Assembly (NCBI GenBank): GCA_947044405.1
Contig: CAMRHE010001084.1
Location: 124,001-188,000, forward strand
Length of the DNA stretch: 64,000 bases
Direction of reading: 5' to 3'
Source of the DNA: Leptodactylus fallax
Taxonomy: Eukaryota; Chordata; Amphibia; Anura; Leptodactylidae
This document shows, piece by piece, positions 51,701 through 62,537 of this stretch. Each line of letters opens with the position of its first letter. Positions within the stretch are counted from its first letter, which is position 1. The notes below the pieces were generated by a model. That model was not told the DNA's origin. It saw only the letters and a program-made list of their open reading frames with translations, and made no database searches. The position numbers were made by a program, and so were the translations under genes.

Positions 51701-53048
51701 AACATTATAATGATTATGATGAAGATGACCAAGATGATAATGAAGCTGAACAGCTGTAAGTATCCCAATAATATTTGATATGCACAATATGATCTGCGAG
51801 AGTCATTTTTTGCTAAATTAAAGCATTTTATGAAAAAGGGACTTTGCCTTTCTCAGCAAACACTAAATGCAGTGCTTTGTTTATGCGAGCCAATATTTTA
51901 TAAGATAGGAAGAGGAATCTGAGCCATTTGTTTTAATAGATAATGTATAATTTCTTCAATAGCTATTTTATAACGGAGTTCATCATTTACGTTCACATTT
52001 TATTGTGTCTGAAATATGTGTTCTTTTAATGCACTGGCTCATTTGTCTGTGACCTTGAGGAAACAATGGAGGTCTGCAGTCATGTTTATAGCAATATAAA
52101 ACAATACAACATGTTTAAGCTCTTCTGCTAATTGACAAAGCCAACTGGCTAAAGAAAAATGCAACTCTATTAAAATGGAATCCGGAATTCTACCATTTTT
52201 CTTCTTATATTAGCTCTAATGTGCTAAACATAAAATTGGCTCTTATTTAGATTACTCTAACTTCAGACATTAAAAGTGAATTGCTTGTAACCATTCTGTT
52301 CACATCACTGTTTTCAGTGAAATTCCTAATTTATTATAAGGACTAATCAGCAGTAATTCTTTAAGCCTCGTAGATAAAACCTGCATAACTTTGCAAGGTT
52401 TCTAAAATCTATTTAGCATTCATCAGAAACACATGGAAGGTTCTAGTAGGAGATTCCTAAACATCACTTAAATTATACAACAGTGTTCAAGGACAAGTTT
52501 GGCATCATTATTTTATGTGAGCACATAAGCTTATTACCATATCTGGCTGCAGGATAATAGTCACATGAATTGCACCTAAATAGCTGGTTTAACATACTTG
52601 TTAAAACAAGGAGGCACCAGAAGCAATTTTATGTCACAAACCACTTTACATACTATGACTTAAAGACTTCTCTGACACCTAGATGTTAAATCTCAAGCAT
52701 AATGTGATTGTAATAGCTAGAAGAAGGTTGTGGATTTACACAATAGAATGAGGCTAGAGGTAATTAATACCGCATATTTAGTACTTTGTGATACCTTACA
52801 TAAAAAGGATGTATGCTATCATCTGCTAAATGCAGCAACTGATGACAATTAGTATGTACCAGACACTTTTATACAACATGGAAGATGCATGATCATATCC
52901 ACAATAACATAAATTGTAAAGAGGATGATTGTGAATGATTGTTCGTGCCACCATTATTTCTCTGTTTAAAGCCATTCCGAAATGTGCTGATCGACTTGCT
53001 ATTTAAGTTGAATGGCACTCTCTGCAGGAAGATTAAAGGTCCATGTTA
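48723..53048. other. Longest repeat-poor intronic stretch
   Basis: No element ends, long frames or coding motifs. A lack of recognisable insertions over 4.3 kb stands out against the rest of the window; conservation was not testable here. Confidence 0.5.
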
Positions 53049-53399
53049 GGCCAGGGCCCCACATGGCATCAACGCAGCGGTAAAAAATGCAGCCTTTTAC
53101 AGTCTCGGCAAAGTGGATGGGATTCTTGCGAATCCCAACTACACATTGTGGGAGAATACGCGCAGTGGACACGTTGCGATTCCCAAAACCGTAACAGTTT
53201 TGGAAAATTATCAATTGTCAATTATACCTACGGAAACGTCGGTGGTTTCCCTATAGGTATAATTGAAGCTGAAAGTCTGAAGGGGAAACCTCTGCAGACT
53301 TTCTGTGAAAAACGCTGAGGGAAAAACCTCAAGGCATTGCCGCCACGGTTTTTCCCACAGCGCTTTTTTGTTGCAGCCCTCTTATATGGGGGGGGTGCC
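53049..53399. mobile_element. 'GGCCCCACGT' palindromic element
   Basis: TTA at 53046-53048 and 53400-53402. It starts GGCCAGGGCCCCACATGGC and ends in a GGGG run and TGCC. It contains the family units 'cgattcccaaaaccg' and 'aggtataattgaagc'. Confidence 0.65.
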
Positions 53400-53722
53400 T
53401 TAGACAAAAGAGGTTTTTTCAGACTGCTGACCTGAGATTTTTGAGGTTCGCCACCCCTGAATTATTATTATAATATAATAATTGGAGGCCCAGGGAGCTG
53501 TGGAAAAATAATAAACTGTTATACTCACCTTCCCTCAACTTTCCAGGCTTACTTCAAAATGAAATATATCTTGAAGAGTTCGCTTATCTCCAGTTATGGA
53601 TATCAGATTGGACGGTGGCTAACCCCCAGAATCCCCACCCCACTGGAACTATACAGTGGATGGTGTAGGACACTGATCCCTCCTCCTACTTTGTAGTGGC
53701 TCTTACAAATTATTGTAGCTTA

Positions 53723-55190
53723 CACTGTGTTTCAAATTATTATGCAAATAATATTTTCTCATATTTTCCAAAATTACCTATATGAATTGCAGTCATTGTA
53801 ATTTTCCAGTCATCAACTATTCGAGTATAATTGAAAGGTTTTTGAACAAACTGCCTATGATAACAGTATATTTAAAACACTCAAAATGCACGTTTTAAAT
53901 TATTATGCACAGCAGAATTTGCAACCTTTTCATTTTTATTAAGAACAAAAAAATGGTCATTGTGAAATTATAAGCATTAGCAGGTTATTACAAACTGAAA
54001 TCAAACAGTTTTCAAGCCAAAACTTTATTCGAGGTGACGTTACATTTGCACATAGGACCCCTTGTTCGAAAGAAGCTTCTGAACTCTCTCGTCCATTGAA
54101 TTTGTCAGTTTTTGGATGGTTTCTGCTTCAATTGTTTTGCATGAGGACAGAATACCCTCCCAGAGCTGTTGCTTAGATGTGAACTGCCTCCCGCCATCAT
54201 AGACACTCCTTTTGATGATGCTCCAGAGGTTCTCAATGGGGTTGAGGTCAGGGGAGCATGGGGGCCACACCATAAGTTTGTCCCCTTTTATGCCCATAGC
54301 AGCCAGAGATGCAGATGTGTTATTTGCAGCATGAGACGGTGCATTATCATGCATGAAAATGATCTTTCTGCGGAATGCATGGTTCTTCTTCTTGAACCAT
54401 GGCAGGAACTGCTGTTTGAGAAACTCCACATACATTATGGAGTTCATCTTTACCCCTTCAGGGATCCTAAAGGGGCCGACAATCTCTCTCCCCATGATTC
54501 CAGCCCAAAACATTACTCCACCTCCTCCTTGTTGGCGCCGTAGCCGTGTTTGCATGGGGTGTCCATCAACAAGCCATCCTCCACTCCATCCATCTGGACC
54601 ATCGAGCGTTGCACAGAACTCATCGGTGAACAAAACAGTTTTGAAGTCAGTCTTCATGTATTGTTTGGCCCACTGAAGCCATTTCTGCTTGTGTGCAGTG
54701 GATAGAGGAGGTCGACAGGATGGCTTACGCACAGCTGCAAACCTCTGAAGGACCCTGCATCTTGTTGTTCGGGGGACGTTGGTGGCACCAGCAGCTTCAA
54801 AAACTTGTCTGCTGCTATGACAAGGCATTTTTGAAGCTGCTCTTTTAACCTGACGTAATTGCCTGTTGGAAAGAGTCCTCAATTTTCCCTTATCAGCACG
54901 CACACGTGTGTGCTGTGAATCAGCTACATACTTCTTGATTGTGCGATGATCACGATGAAGTGTCTTGGCAATGTTGATTGTAGTCATGCCTTGACCTAAA
55001 CACTCCACAATTTGTTGCTTCTCAGCAGCCGACACATCCTTTTTCTTTCCCATTTTGGCTGAAAATGTAGGCTGCTTAATAATGTGGGACAGCCTTCTTA
55101 AGTAGTCTTGCCTTTAATTGGACACACCTGCCAAACTAATTAGCATTAATTATCACTCCTAAACACTTTTTGCATAATAACACTGCTGAG
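53723..55190 (-). mobile_element. Tc1-like element, DD37E (TRT-like)
   Basis: The left end follows TA (53721-53722) and reads CACTGTGTTTCAAATTATTATGCAAAT. A subterminal relative, 'TAAATTATTATGCACAGCAG', lies at about 53896. On the right the inverted core 'TTTTTGCATAATAA' is at about 55170-55183, but the expected outer segment CACAGTG-TA is not found; 'CACTGCTGAG' follows instead. The right boundary is therefore approximate and the terminal repeat may be damaged. It carries an intact transposase gene. Confidence 0.85.
54040..55053 (-). CDS. Intact DD37E Tc1/mariner transposase, 337 aa
   Basis: This is the only uninterrupted transposase in the window. Residues 1-45 begin MGKKKDVSAAEKQQIVECLG and form a helix-turn-helix (TTINIAKTLHRDHRTIKKYV). 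A second basic DNA-binding segment spans about 55-115, with a likely second helix-turn-helix at 80-104. The catalytic core has LFTDEF (Asp144), the GGGGVMFW motif (176-183), IFMHDNAPSH (Asp236) and [11 protein letters not shown] (Glu274). Thirty-seven residues lie between Asp236 and Glu274, so DD37E, the signature reported for the TRT family in fish and frogs. Length is normal for the group. The start is the first ATG in a clean frame and the protein ends KGSYVQM. It would cut and paste the element at TA sites in the nucleus. Expression is not shown by sequence, and one terminal repeat looks incomplete. Confidence 0.93.
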   Translation of the reverse strand: MGKKKDVSAAEKQQIVECLGQGMTTINIAKTLHRDHRTIKKYVADSQHTRVRADKGKLRTLSNRQLRQVKRAASKMPCHSSRQVFEAAGATNVPRTTRCRVLQRFAAVRKPSCRPPLSTAHKQKWLQWAKQYMKTDFKTVLFTDEFCATLDGPDGWSGGWLVDGHPMQTRLRRQQGGGGVMFWAGIMGREIVGPFRIPEGVKMNSIMYVEFLKQQFLPWFKKKNHAFRRKIIFMHDNAPSHAANNTSASLAAMGIKGDKLMVWPPCSPDLNPIENLWSIIKRSVYDGGRQFTSKQQLWEGILSSCKTIEAETIQKLTNSMDERVQKLLSNKGSYVQM

Positions 55191-57634
55191 AACTGCTGGT
55201 TAGACCTTCATCTGATTTTTCTGACCAATCCTAAGGATATGTTATCAATATCAAAAGTCTAAAAAAAAAAAAAGTCTTAAACTGCTCTGCATTTGTTTCA
55301 AAAACTTTTAAAGGACATGAATAAAAAATATATTTATATAAATATATCTTATTGCATTTTTTAGCATAAATTGGTAGTACAGTACATAATGATTTTTTTA
55401 ATAACATTTTTATTAGATGATCCATCCAAAAACTCTCTAATCACCATAAAAATAAATCTAATACAGTAAATACTACCATAATGTAGTGAATGCAACACAG
55501 GAGAGAATGGGGAACTTTCAGCTTTATTGCTCCCTCTGTATGAGACTCTGATTCACTGTGAGAGGGGAGCGGGAACATCAGAGGAGACATCTGATTGGCT
55601 CAGAGCACACAACACATCACAGCTAAAATGGTCCACCCGGTTAGCAACTATAGTGAGACATGATATATAGTACATTTACAAGAAGCAACAAAGAAAAGAT
55701 ACAAAATAGGAAGGTCAGACACATTTCTGGCTGTACTATGTCTGCACAATAGTTACCTGAGAAGTAATTTTGATTTCTTTTTTGTCTGAAATGACATACT
55801 GACTACTCTTTAAATATTCTGAAAAGCCTGCTGTAGACCTCTTCACCTGTAATTTTTAAGGATACATTCACCATTTTTTATGTTTTTGACATACAGATAT
55901 AACACTCATTTAAGTAACTGTTAACACAGTTAACACAGCCTATCTATACTACAGTATTTACTTAGTGCAACGCGCATTCACTTTATATTAGACCCATTTG
56001 GTTCCATTATATTATAACATATATAATCTGACTCCTGAGTAAGAATGATATGCATGAAACATTAATCATTCTTTAGCTTTTTTTTCTCAACAAAAGAGAA
56101 AAGAGAGTAATGTTAAAAGAATATTAAAAAGAAAGTTCCAGGATTTCAGTACAACTTTAATATGGAAAACACTTGGTCGGAATTATTTCTTTAATAAGAA
56201 AGGTGAAATGAAAACCGCAGAGAAAGTCATACCATCAGAACAGAAAACAAACTACTTTTCTTTCAATCATCTAAGGATTTTCTTCCATCATTTTTTGAGG
56301 TTGGGAATCTACTCAAACAAATCTTCGGCAAAAATAATACATGTTTTGTTGAATATTACTCGGAATGGCTCAGCATGAACACCAGTTCACTGACAGAAGT
56401 CAAACTTCTGAGAATCTGATATATTCTTGTAGCTTCAATTTAAATGTAACCTTGTATTTTAACTTTAATGTCACCGCTGTGTTCATTGGGAACACATTTC
56501 AATGTACCAAGTTGTATATGGGGCAGAGAAGCAGCAAAATAAAAATCAAAAACAAAATATGCCTTTAAAGGGGTTATCCAGTTTCTAGTATTGATGTTCT
56601 ATCCTTAGTATAGGACATCAATATTAGATCTGTGGGGGTCCCGGGTGTCGCACCTGTACAGAGACATACTGTTTACATACATGCACTGCTCACTCTCTGT
56701 ACAAAGTGTAACATCGAGTGTAGGTAGTGCAGTGCTGTCCCATAGACCTCCTACCCTGTGACAGTTTACCAAGGGGCTATGTAGATATGCATATGTTTGC
56801 ACTATAATATCAAAAACAGAAAAATAGAAAAAAAAAATAATTAAATGGTGTGATAATGACACAGGACACACTATATAGTAGTTGGCTCTCTAAGGACCTT
56901 GAAAAAGATCAAAAAGATATGTATAGTCTTTATTTTACAGAAACAGTGGGGCATTTCAATTAACCCTTGGACCAGACAATGAAAATGCTTCCTTCCAAAC
57001 TAAAAGACAAATATATGATCGTATTACAATCTTGTCATTCTTCCACCCCGCTGTCCAATTAAATGAAATGCCTTCTGTAATAAAACATATCGAGGACAAT
57101 CCTGACACACCATTTGGGGAAAAGTTAATAGGTTTATAAATTGTAAAGGAAAAATATAATTTTGATAATGCTCTGATTCTGAGTGAGAACTCGTTAACAC
57201 ATAAGAACATTTACTCCACAGAAAAGCCTTTCAGGATGTAGAAGCTGAAATGTAACAAGAAATATATGCCTTTGCATTTTCTTTATAAACATTTATTATA
57301 TTTTGAATAGGTAACAAAAATCTGAATATGTCATTTACAAAGTTGAATAAATAATATTCAAGTATTATGTGAGGGGAAACAATGGTTTTCACATTCTACA
57401 GTAGCTTACTTGAAAGAATGCAAAATGGGCAAGGTTCAGGACAAAAGAAACCTCACCATATACTGATTTATTACTATAATTTAATTACTAGTTAAAACAA
57501 TTGTAACTTGATACATCATCTATAAAAAAAACTATAACTGGGTCTGAAACTCCCAAAATGTAAACTCAAAATAATACAGAATAAAGATGAAAGAAAATGA
57601 TGCAGCTATCTAATACAGACACAGCAAGTCTTCT
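55191..57634. other. Intronic sequence
   Basis: 'TTTAAAGGGGTTATCCAG' at about 56565 starts a possible T2-like MITE with 'ATTGATGTTCTATCC' and 'TATAGGACATCAAT' as a hairpin; its right end is unclear. No gene. Confidence 0.45.
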
Positions 57635-57637
57635 TTA

Positions 57638-57857
57638 GGCTAAGGCCCCACATTGCGGAAACGCAGTGGTTTTTGTTGCAGATTTTGATGTGCTTCTTTG
57701 AGTCAAAGTCAGGAGTAGCTTGAAAAGGAATGAAAAATATAAAGGAAGCTCTCAGGTGTTTCCTTTCTGTTTAATCCACTCCTGACTTTGGCTAAAAAAA
57801 GACGCAGCAAAATCTGCAACAAAAAACACTGCGTTTCCGCAACGTGGGGCATTAGCC
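57638..57857. mobile_element. 220-bp palindromic MITE, copy 1
   Basis: TTA at 57635-57637 and 57858-57860. GGCTAAGGCCCCACATTGCG at the left mirrors CGCAACGTGGGGCATTAGCC at the right. The arms 'CGGAAACGCAGTGGTTTTTG' and 'CACTGCGTTTCCG' pair, as do 'GAGTCAAAGTCAGGAGT' and 'ACTCCTGACTTTGGC'. A 3-bp TTA duplication fits PIF/Harbinger; the superfamily is inferred. Confidence 0.8.
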
Positions 57858-59092
57858 TTACATTCAAAAACAGCTGATGACAGATGGAAAACACTTTCTA
57901 TGGTCATCTTCTTCAGGGTCCTGTACAGAACTGCACAGGAGGAAATTTATCGAGACTGGCAGTTCATATGCCAGTATCCCCCAGTATTGTAACTGTAGGG
58001 GTTGTAGTAGATGCAACTGTGACTGATCCAAGCAGCCAGACGGACCCACAAACTACCCTCACCACACTAAGGCTCATTAAAATTACTTTTTTTCCTTTCT
58101 GATTTCCTTTGATATCTAGAAGTCTTTACCGTCTCAGTTTATTATGCTTGCTCTCTGGTGCCCTGGAGTGAGACACCTGAAGATTTATGATACACAGCCT
58201 TCACTGTCAGAAAGGAGAAAACTAATCCTTTAATGGCAAACATATCATATAATCAAGGAGAAATTATTTGGGGAGGCTGTGGAAGAAAGAGGGCACAATT
58301 ACTGTGCAGGGACCACTGACAAGGCAGGGTAATAATGGGAATTTATGAACAAGTCTTCTTGGCAGTCTGGGCCCAGATAGAGAAGGGAAAGGAAACGTAG
58401 TTGCTGCTAAAATGTACAGATGGGACAAAGCTGACAGTTGTGAGCAGATGCTGCACAGAAGGACCCAAACTGAGCTTTGACACCAGGGTCCATGAGCCTT
58501 TAGATACACCCCTACTGCCTGTGCAGTTAGAGGCACCTAACTTATTAAGAGACAAGTGCCCCTTAATAAACTAGGCACATCTCTGGCACTCTGTGTACTA
58601 GAAAGTCAAATATATGCCAGCCTCAAAGGGGTTGTATGAGGTTAGAAATAAAATCTGTTTTTTATTTTCTCTGCAGCATTTAAGTGACCTTTTTTTATTC
58701 TAAACTCATCAAACCTCTATAAATCTCTGTGTGTGAGCAGTGAATAACATATTGACAATGGTATTTTTTAACAATAACGCCACAATAGTGCACATTTCTC
58801 TCAGGACGGAGGCTTCATAGCTGTTAACAGAAAATACTATTTTTCTCAGATATTTATATACACCAATCCTCTATTTTTATTCTCAGATGCTGAAAAATGA
58901 CAGAGAAAAAAGACTCTATTGTAGTCTGTTACAGATATAAATGTGTTAATTTATAACAAATAGATAGATATTACTATACACAAATTACACTTATACCTGT
59001 ATATGATATCATAGTATGTATTCCTAATGAATCTGGTCAGATATTACTATTAGTATGGAACATTTTAATTAGTCAGGAAAATAATCGGTAAG

Positions 59093-59098
59093 ACTTGC
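59093..59098 (-). promoter_or_regulatory. Probable GC-type splice donor (GCAAGT)
   Basis: On the minus strand the exon ends ...GACAGAG and continues GCAAGTCT. AG followed by GCAAGT is the usual form of a GC-AG donor. Using it leaves the exon in the phase expected for the family's DR-E-H-L. The nearest GT, four bases downstream in GGCAAGTCT, would add GK and break that match. Confidence 0.65.
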
Positions 59099-59265
59099 CT
59101 CTGTCACTGAAGTCATCGACCAAAATGATTTCTTCAATGAGGCTGTCCGGTGTCCTGTTGATCACGCTGTGTATGGTTCTAAGTAGTGACGTCCATCCCT
59201 CATTGTGAAATGGAATGATAATGCTGGTGTTTGGCAGCTTTTCCAAATAAAGTTTGTGCTTGCAG
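59099..59265 (-). CDS. GALNTL6: Internal exon of polypeptide GalNAc-transferase (GALNTL6-like)
   Basis: This family transfers GalNAc from UDP-GalNAc to Ser/Thr in the Golgi lumen, starting mucin-type O-glycans; GALNTL6 itself is a poorly characterised member. The exon encodes 55 whole codons plus one base at each end. Visible motifs are [15 protein letters not shown] and SLLRT, followed by [11 protein letters not shown], the nucleotide-sugar-binding start of the GT-A fold. The CKHK start, TIHS and INRTP agree better with my memory of GALNTL6 than with GALNT10, which has HSVLNRSP. The acceptor is a pyrimidine-rich ctgccttcctttcag ending at 59266. The first base, C, completes a codon (Asn in the human relative). 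The exon ends in a lone G after AGA, which would complete the Glu codon of the family's DR-E-H-L continuation. There are no stops and no lesions. The donor is GCAAGT rather than GT. Residues after the last Arg in a longer open frame (GKSYRLFS) are intron read-through. The gene is clearly a GALNT; the paralogue choice is from memory and less certain. Confidence 0.85.
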
Positions 59266-59280
59266 CTGAAAGGAAGGCAG
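59266..59280 (-). promoter_or_regulatory. Splice acceptor of the GALNT exon
   Basis: Minus-strand ctgccttcctttcag lies directly before the coding exon: a pyrimidine tract with a CAG acceptor. It sets the exon start at 59265. Confidence 0.8.
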
Positions 59281-59637
59281 AATGTGTGTGCTGTCATTTA
59301 TATTCATACAAAAGGATTGCAGACAATACAAATAGCCTTATTTTGCTGATTGAGTATATGAGATGACTTGTTTCTGCAAAGACAAGATTAATTCTGCTAG
59401 GACGGATGGTAAACATGTTTTATTTTTTTATTTCTTGTGACAGAACACAATGAGTGATAATTTAAAAGAAGCAGGGAAGAAAGTTTATCCTAAAAGTACT
59501 TCATAACACCTGAGAAGAGTAAAGAAGAGTATGCAGTAGAGCGTCATTTGTCAATTGCTTATTTGGTTTTGCCAGTGGTAATTTTTTATTAGGTGTACAC
59601 ATTTTTCATTTTCTTGAAGGGGTATTTCAACTCTTAA

Positions 59638-59900
59638 GCTACGGCCCCACGTAGCAGTTTTTCCTGCAGTGCTTTTCACAGAAAGTCCATAGAGTTTTCC
59701 TCTGTAGACTTTCATCTTCAATTAAACCTATAGGGAAACCGCCGGCGATTACATGGGTATAATTGACATGCTGCCATTTCCAAAACTGCAACGGTTTTGG
59801 AAATCGCAGCATTTCCGATGCAGGTATTTTTCTCCAATGTGTGGATGGGATTCGCTAAAATCCCATCCCTTTGTAGGGACTGTAAAACGCTGCATTCTTA
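59638..59900. mobile_element. 'GGCCCCACGT' element, right-truncated
   Basis: TTAA (59634-59637), then GCTACGGCCCCACGTAGCAG. Family units 'gggtataattgacatgctg' and 'tttggaaatcgcagcatttc' follow, but no GTGGGGCC right end; it fades near 59900. Confidence 0.6.
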
Positions 59901-60225
59901 AAAAGATTTCCCCAGCCCCAGATGCATGTTTCATAGTGATTACCTATCAGGATAGGTAATCAGTATCTGATCCGTAGGTGTCCAACTCCCGGGAGCCAGA
60001 AGCTACAGTAGTGAAGGGAGAGTGGATGCAGTCTGCTTTTATTCAAGTAATAGGAGCATAGTTGCAATTCCCCAGCACCACTGCTATGCAGTGGAATGGG
60101 ATGCAGCTCTGCTCCTATTATTTGAGTAGGAGCAGACTGACAGCCCACTACCATAGCTTCTGACACCCAGAGGCAGTCAGGACAGTGATTCCTGCAGATG
60201 AGTCATATCAAAAACACCTTGTTTT

Positions 60226-60602
60226 AGGCCGGGTGAAAACACCACGGAAAAAATGCAGCATTTTACAGTCACAGCAAAGTGGATGGGATTCTAGCGAATC
60301 CTATCCCCACTTTGCATTAAAATACGCACTGCAGATACGTTGTGATTTTCAAAACCGTTGCTGTTTTGGAAATCGCAGCATGTCAGTTATACCTACGGAA
60401 ACGCCAGCGGTTTCCCTATAGGTATAATTGAAGCAGAAAGTCTGCAGAGGAAAACTCTGATAACGTTCTGTCAACAGCGCTGCAGGAAGAACCACGATGC
60501 ATTGCCGTCACAGTTTTTCCATCAGCGCTTTTTTTCTGCAGGACGCCACGTGGGGCAAAAAAACCACACTTCTGAATTTCCAGTGTGCACCCTCAGCCTA
60601 AG
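60226..60602. mobile_element. 'GGCCCCACGT' family element, variant ends
   Basis: It begins AGGCCGGGTGAAAACACCACGG and contains 'gttttggaaatcgcagcatg' and 'ggtataattgaagcagaaag'. It carries 'CGCCACGTGGGGC' near 60543 and a further 'GTGTGCACCCTCAGCCTAA' at the right edge. It may be a chimera of this family and a TTCACAC-type MITE. Confidence 0.55.
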
Positions 60603-62125
60603 CATCATGGCTTTTTCTACAACTTCCAAAAGCTTTATTGCAGAGGGTGTACACACTTCTTTCAATTGAAATGTATGAAGAATCTGTCTCCCCATTCTCC
60701 TGATAATGGTCACAGTATATTTTAAAGCTAATATTTACGTGATATCATTTCATACAGTAGCATAAATGTTTACAAGTAGAATACCCCTTTAATGATATCT
60801 GAAATAGTTTTAATACTTCAAAGGTTTTCCATAATAATATTACCCATTTTAATATTATTGGTCCTTCATCTACATTTTCAAAATTTAGAGTGTAATTTGG
60901 CTAATGGTAAGAGTGAAAAAATGTTTCTGTTAGTTTTGATGGTTCTGATTTTCAGCTTGTATACTTTCAGCACTGTTCAAGTTGCATTGTAAAACATTTA
61001 AGCAATCTACACCACCAGAAGCAATTGTACCATCAAGCACTATTATGTCACTGTCATATGAAGAAGGAAACATTCGACCACCAACTCATACACAGGTACA
61101 GTACCAAAATTTTATCAGACAAGTGAATGCTAACATGCCCAATTATACTATTCTCTTCTATTCCCGAAAGTGGTATTACAAGTATTATTTTCTGCTGTAG
61201 GTTCCATCTCCTTATTGAAAGAGGTTTTGTGGGACTGCTGCAGGTCAACCCTTAGGATAGATCATCAGTGTTTGTTTGGTAGGGCTTAAATCCCTTTAAT
61301 ATATGTCTAGACTTATAATCTACAGTATCTATACTCATTTTGCTTAAATCTATAGTACCAGTTTTATCATCGACAGAATTTATAGCATTATGTGTACAGT
61401 ATAAGCTAACAAAGCCACAATAGATTAGAGTTATTACTGATTTGATCATGTTACTTTTTGTTCTTTATTATGGGTCATTTTTATTTCATTCCAGCTCCAA
61501 TGAACGCTCGAGTTGGCTTTCTGGAAATAAATATTTTTTTCTGGAAATAAATCAATTTTTCAAATTTTTAAAGCCTACCACGTGACCCTTGAAATGTGTG
61601 TGTCACGTGACTGTGTGGTTATTGCTGTTTTTGCTTTATCAAAGTGTACGAAGCAATGTGGAAGAATAACAACCTTTCCAAGTGCTCTAGTCATTGGTCC
61701 AGGAACTCATAAAATTGTAAAGCTGTTTTGTATGTTTCACATGATCTAAGCAACTCTGTGTCAAGAAATCTTTGTAAATAAGGTATTATGTTTTTCAATG
61801 AGCTTGAGTGGATAGATCATCAGAAAAGGCTGAAAGCTTTCCCATTTTAGTAGATGATTGCAGGGCTTTTAAAGCATGACACAGACTAAAAGAAAGCATT
61901 ATCTAATGGTTATGTTTTACATTTAAAAGAATATTGTGAACTTTATCTCTACACATGAAATGTACTCAAAAAGTTTTCACGCATAATTGATTCTACTCTA
62001 GATAAAAAAATGGAAATGAAGCTTACTTATGTTGACTGCTTACTGGTGGTTTCAGTAAATCGTAGCCATAACAGAATGTTGGGCTAAAACATGACAATAT
62101 TCTGAAAGGATTCTACAGACAATAA

Positions 62126-62537
62126 TTAAAGGGGTTATGTCCCAAAGCATATTTATCCTCTATCTATCCTCTGTTTATCCTTTATCTAGAGAATAAATTG
62201 CTGTTCGGTGGGTTTATGACAGTCTGACTGCAGAAACGTCCACCAATCCAGAAAACGGTGAAAGGGGGGGGGGTGTAAATCACCCCAGTTCCCTTCACTT
62301 CAATGGGAGCACTGTGGATAGTTGTGTGCTGCGCTTTAACTATCTTCGGTGCTCCCATTGAAGCAAAGGGTAGCAGGGATGCTTTCTATCCAGCAGGGGT
62401 ACATCTACATTCAGCCTGGTTGCATTTACAACAGGGGTAAAACACCCCCATTCTCAGGACCGTGGGGGTCTTAGTGGTCACCCCCTAATGATTATTTATT
62501 TATCCTCTATCCTATGGATATGGTATAACACTTTTAA
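62126..62537. mobile_element. T2-like MITE
   Basis: TTAAAGGGGTTATGTCCC at the left; the right side has 'GGTATAACACTTTTAA', and 'TTATCCTCTAT' motifs occur near both ends. 'CTTCAATGGGAGCACTG' and 'CGGTGCTCCCATTGAAG' pair in the middle. Terminal TTAA on both sides. Confidence 0.5.

Noticed and set aside
54169..54676. Plus-strand frames of 107 and 124 residues
   Set aside because: Antisense to the intact DD37E transposase.
58264..58555. Overlapping 70-90-residue minus-strand frames near the GALNT exon, considered as a second exon
   Set aside because: The translations show none of the GALNT motifs expected next (such as the KKREGLIRTR region) and lack suitable splice sites.
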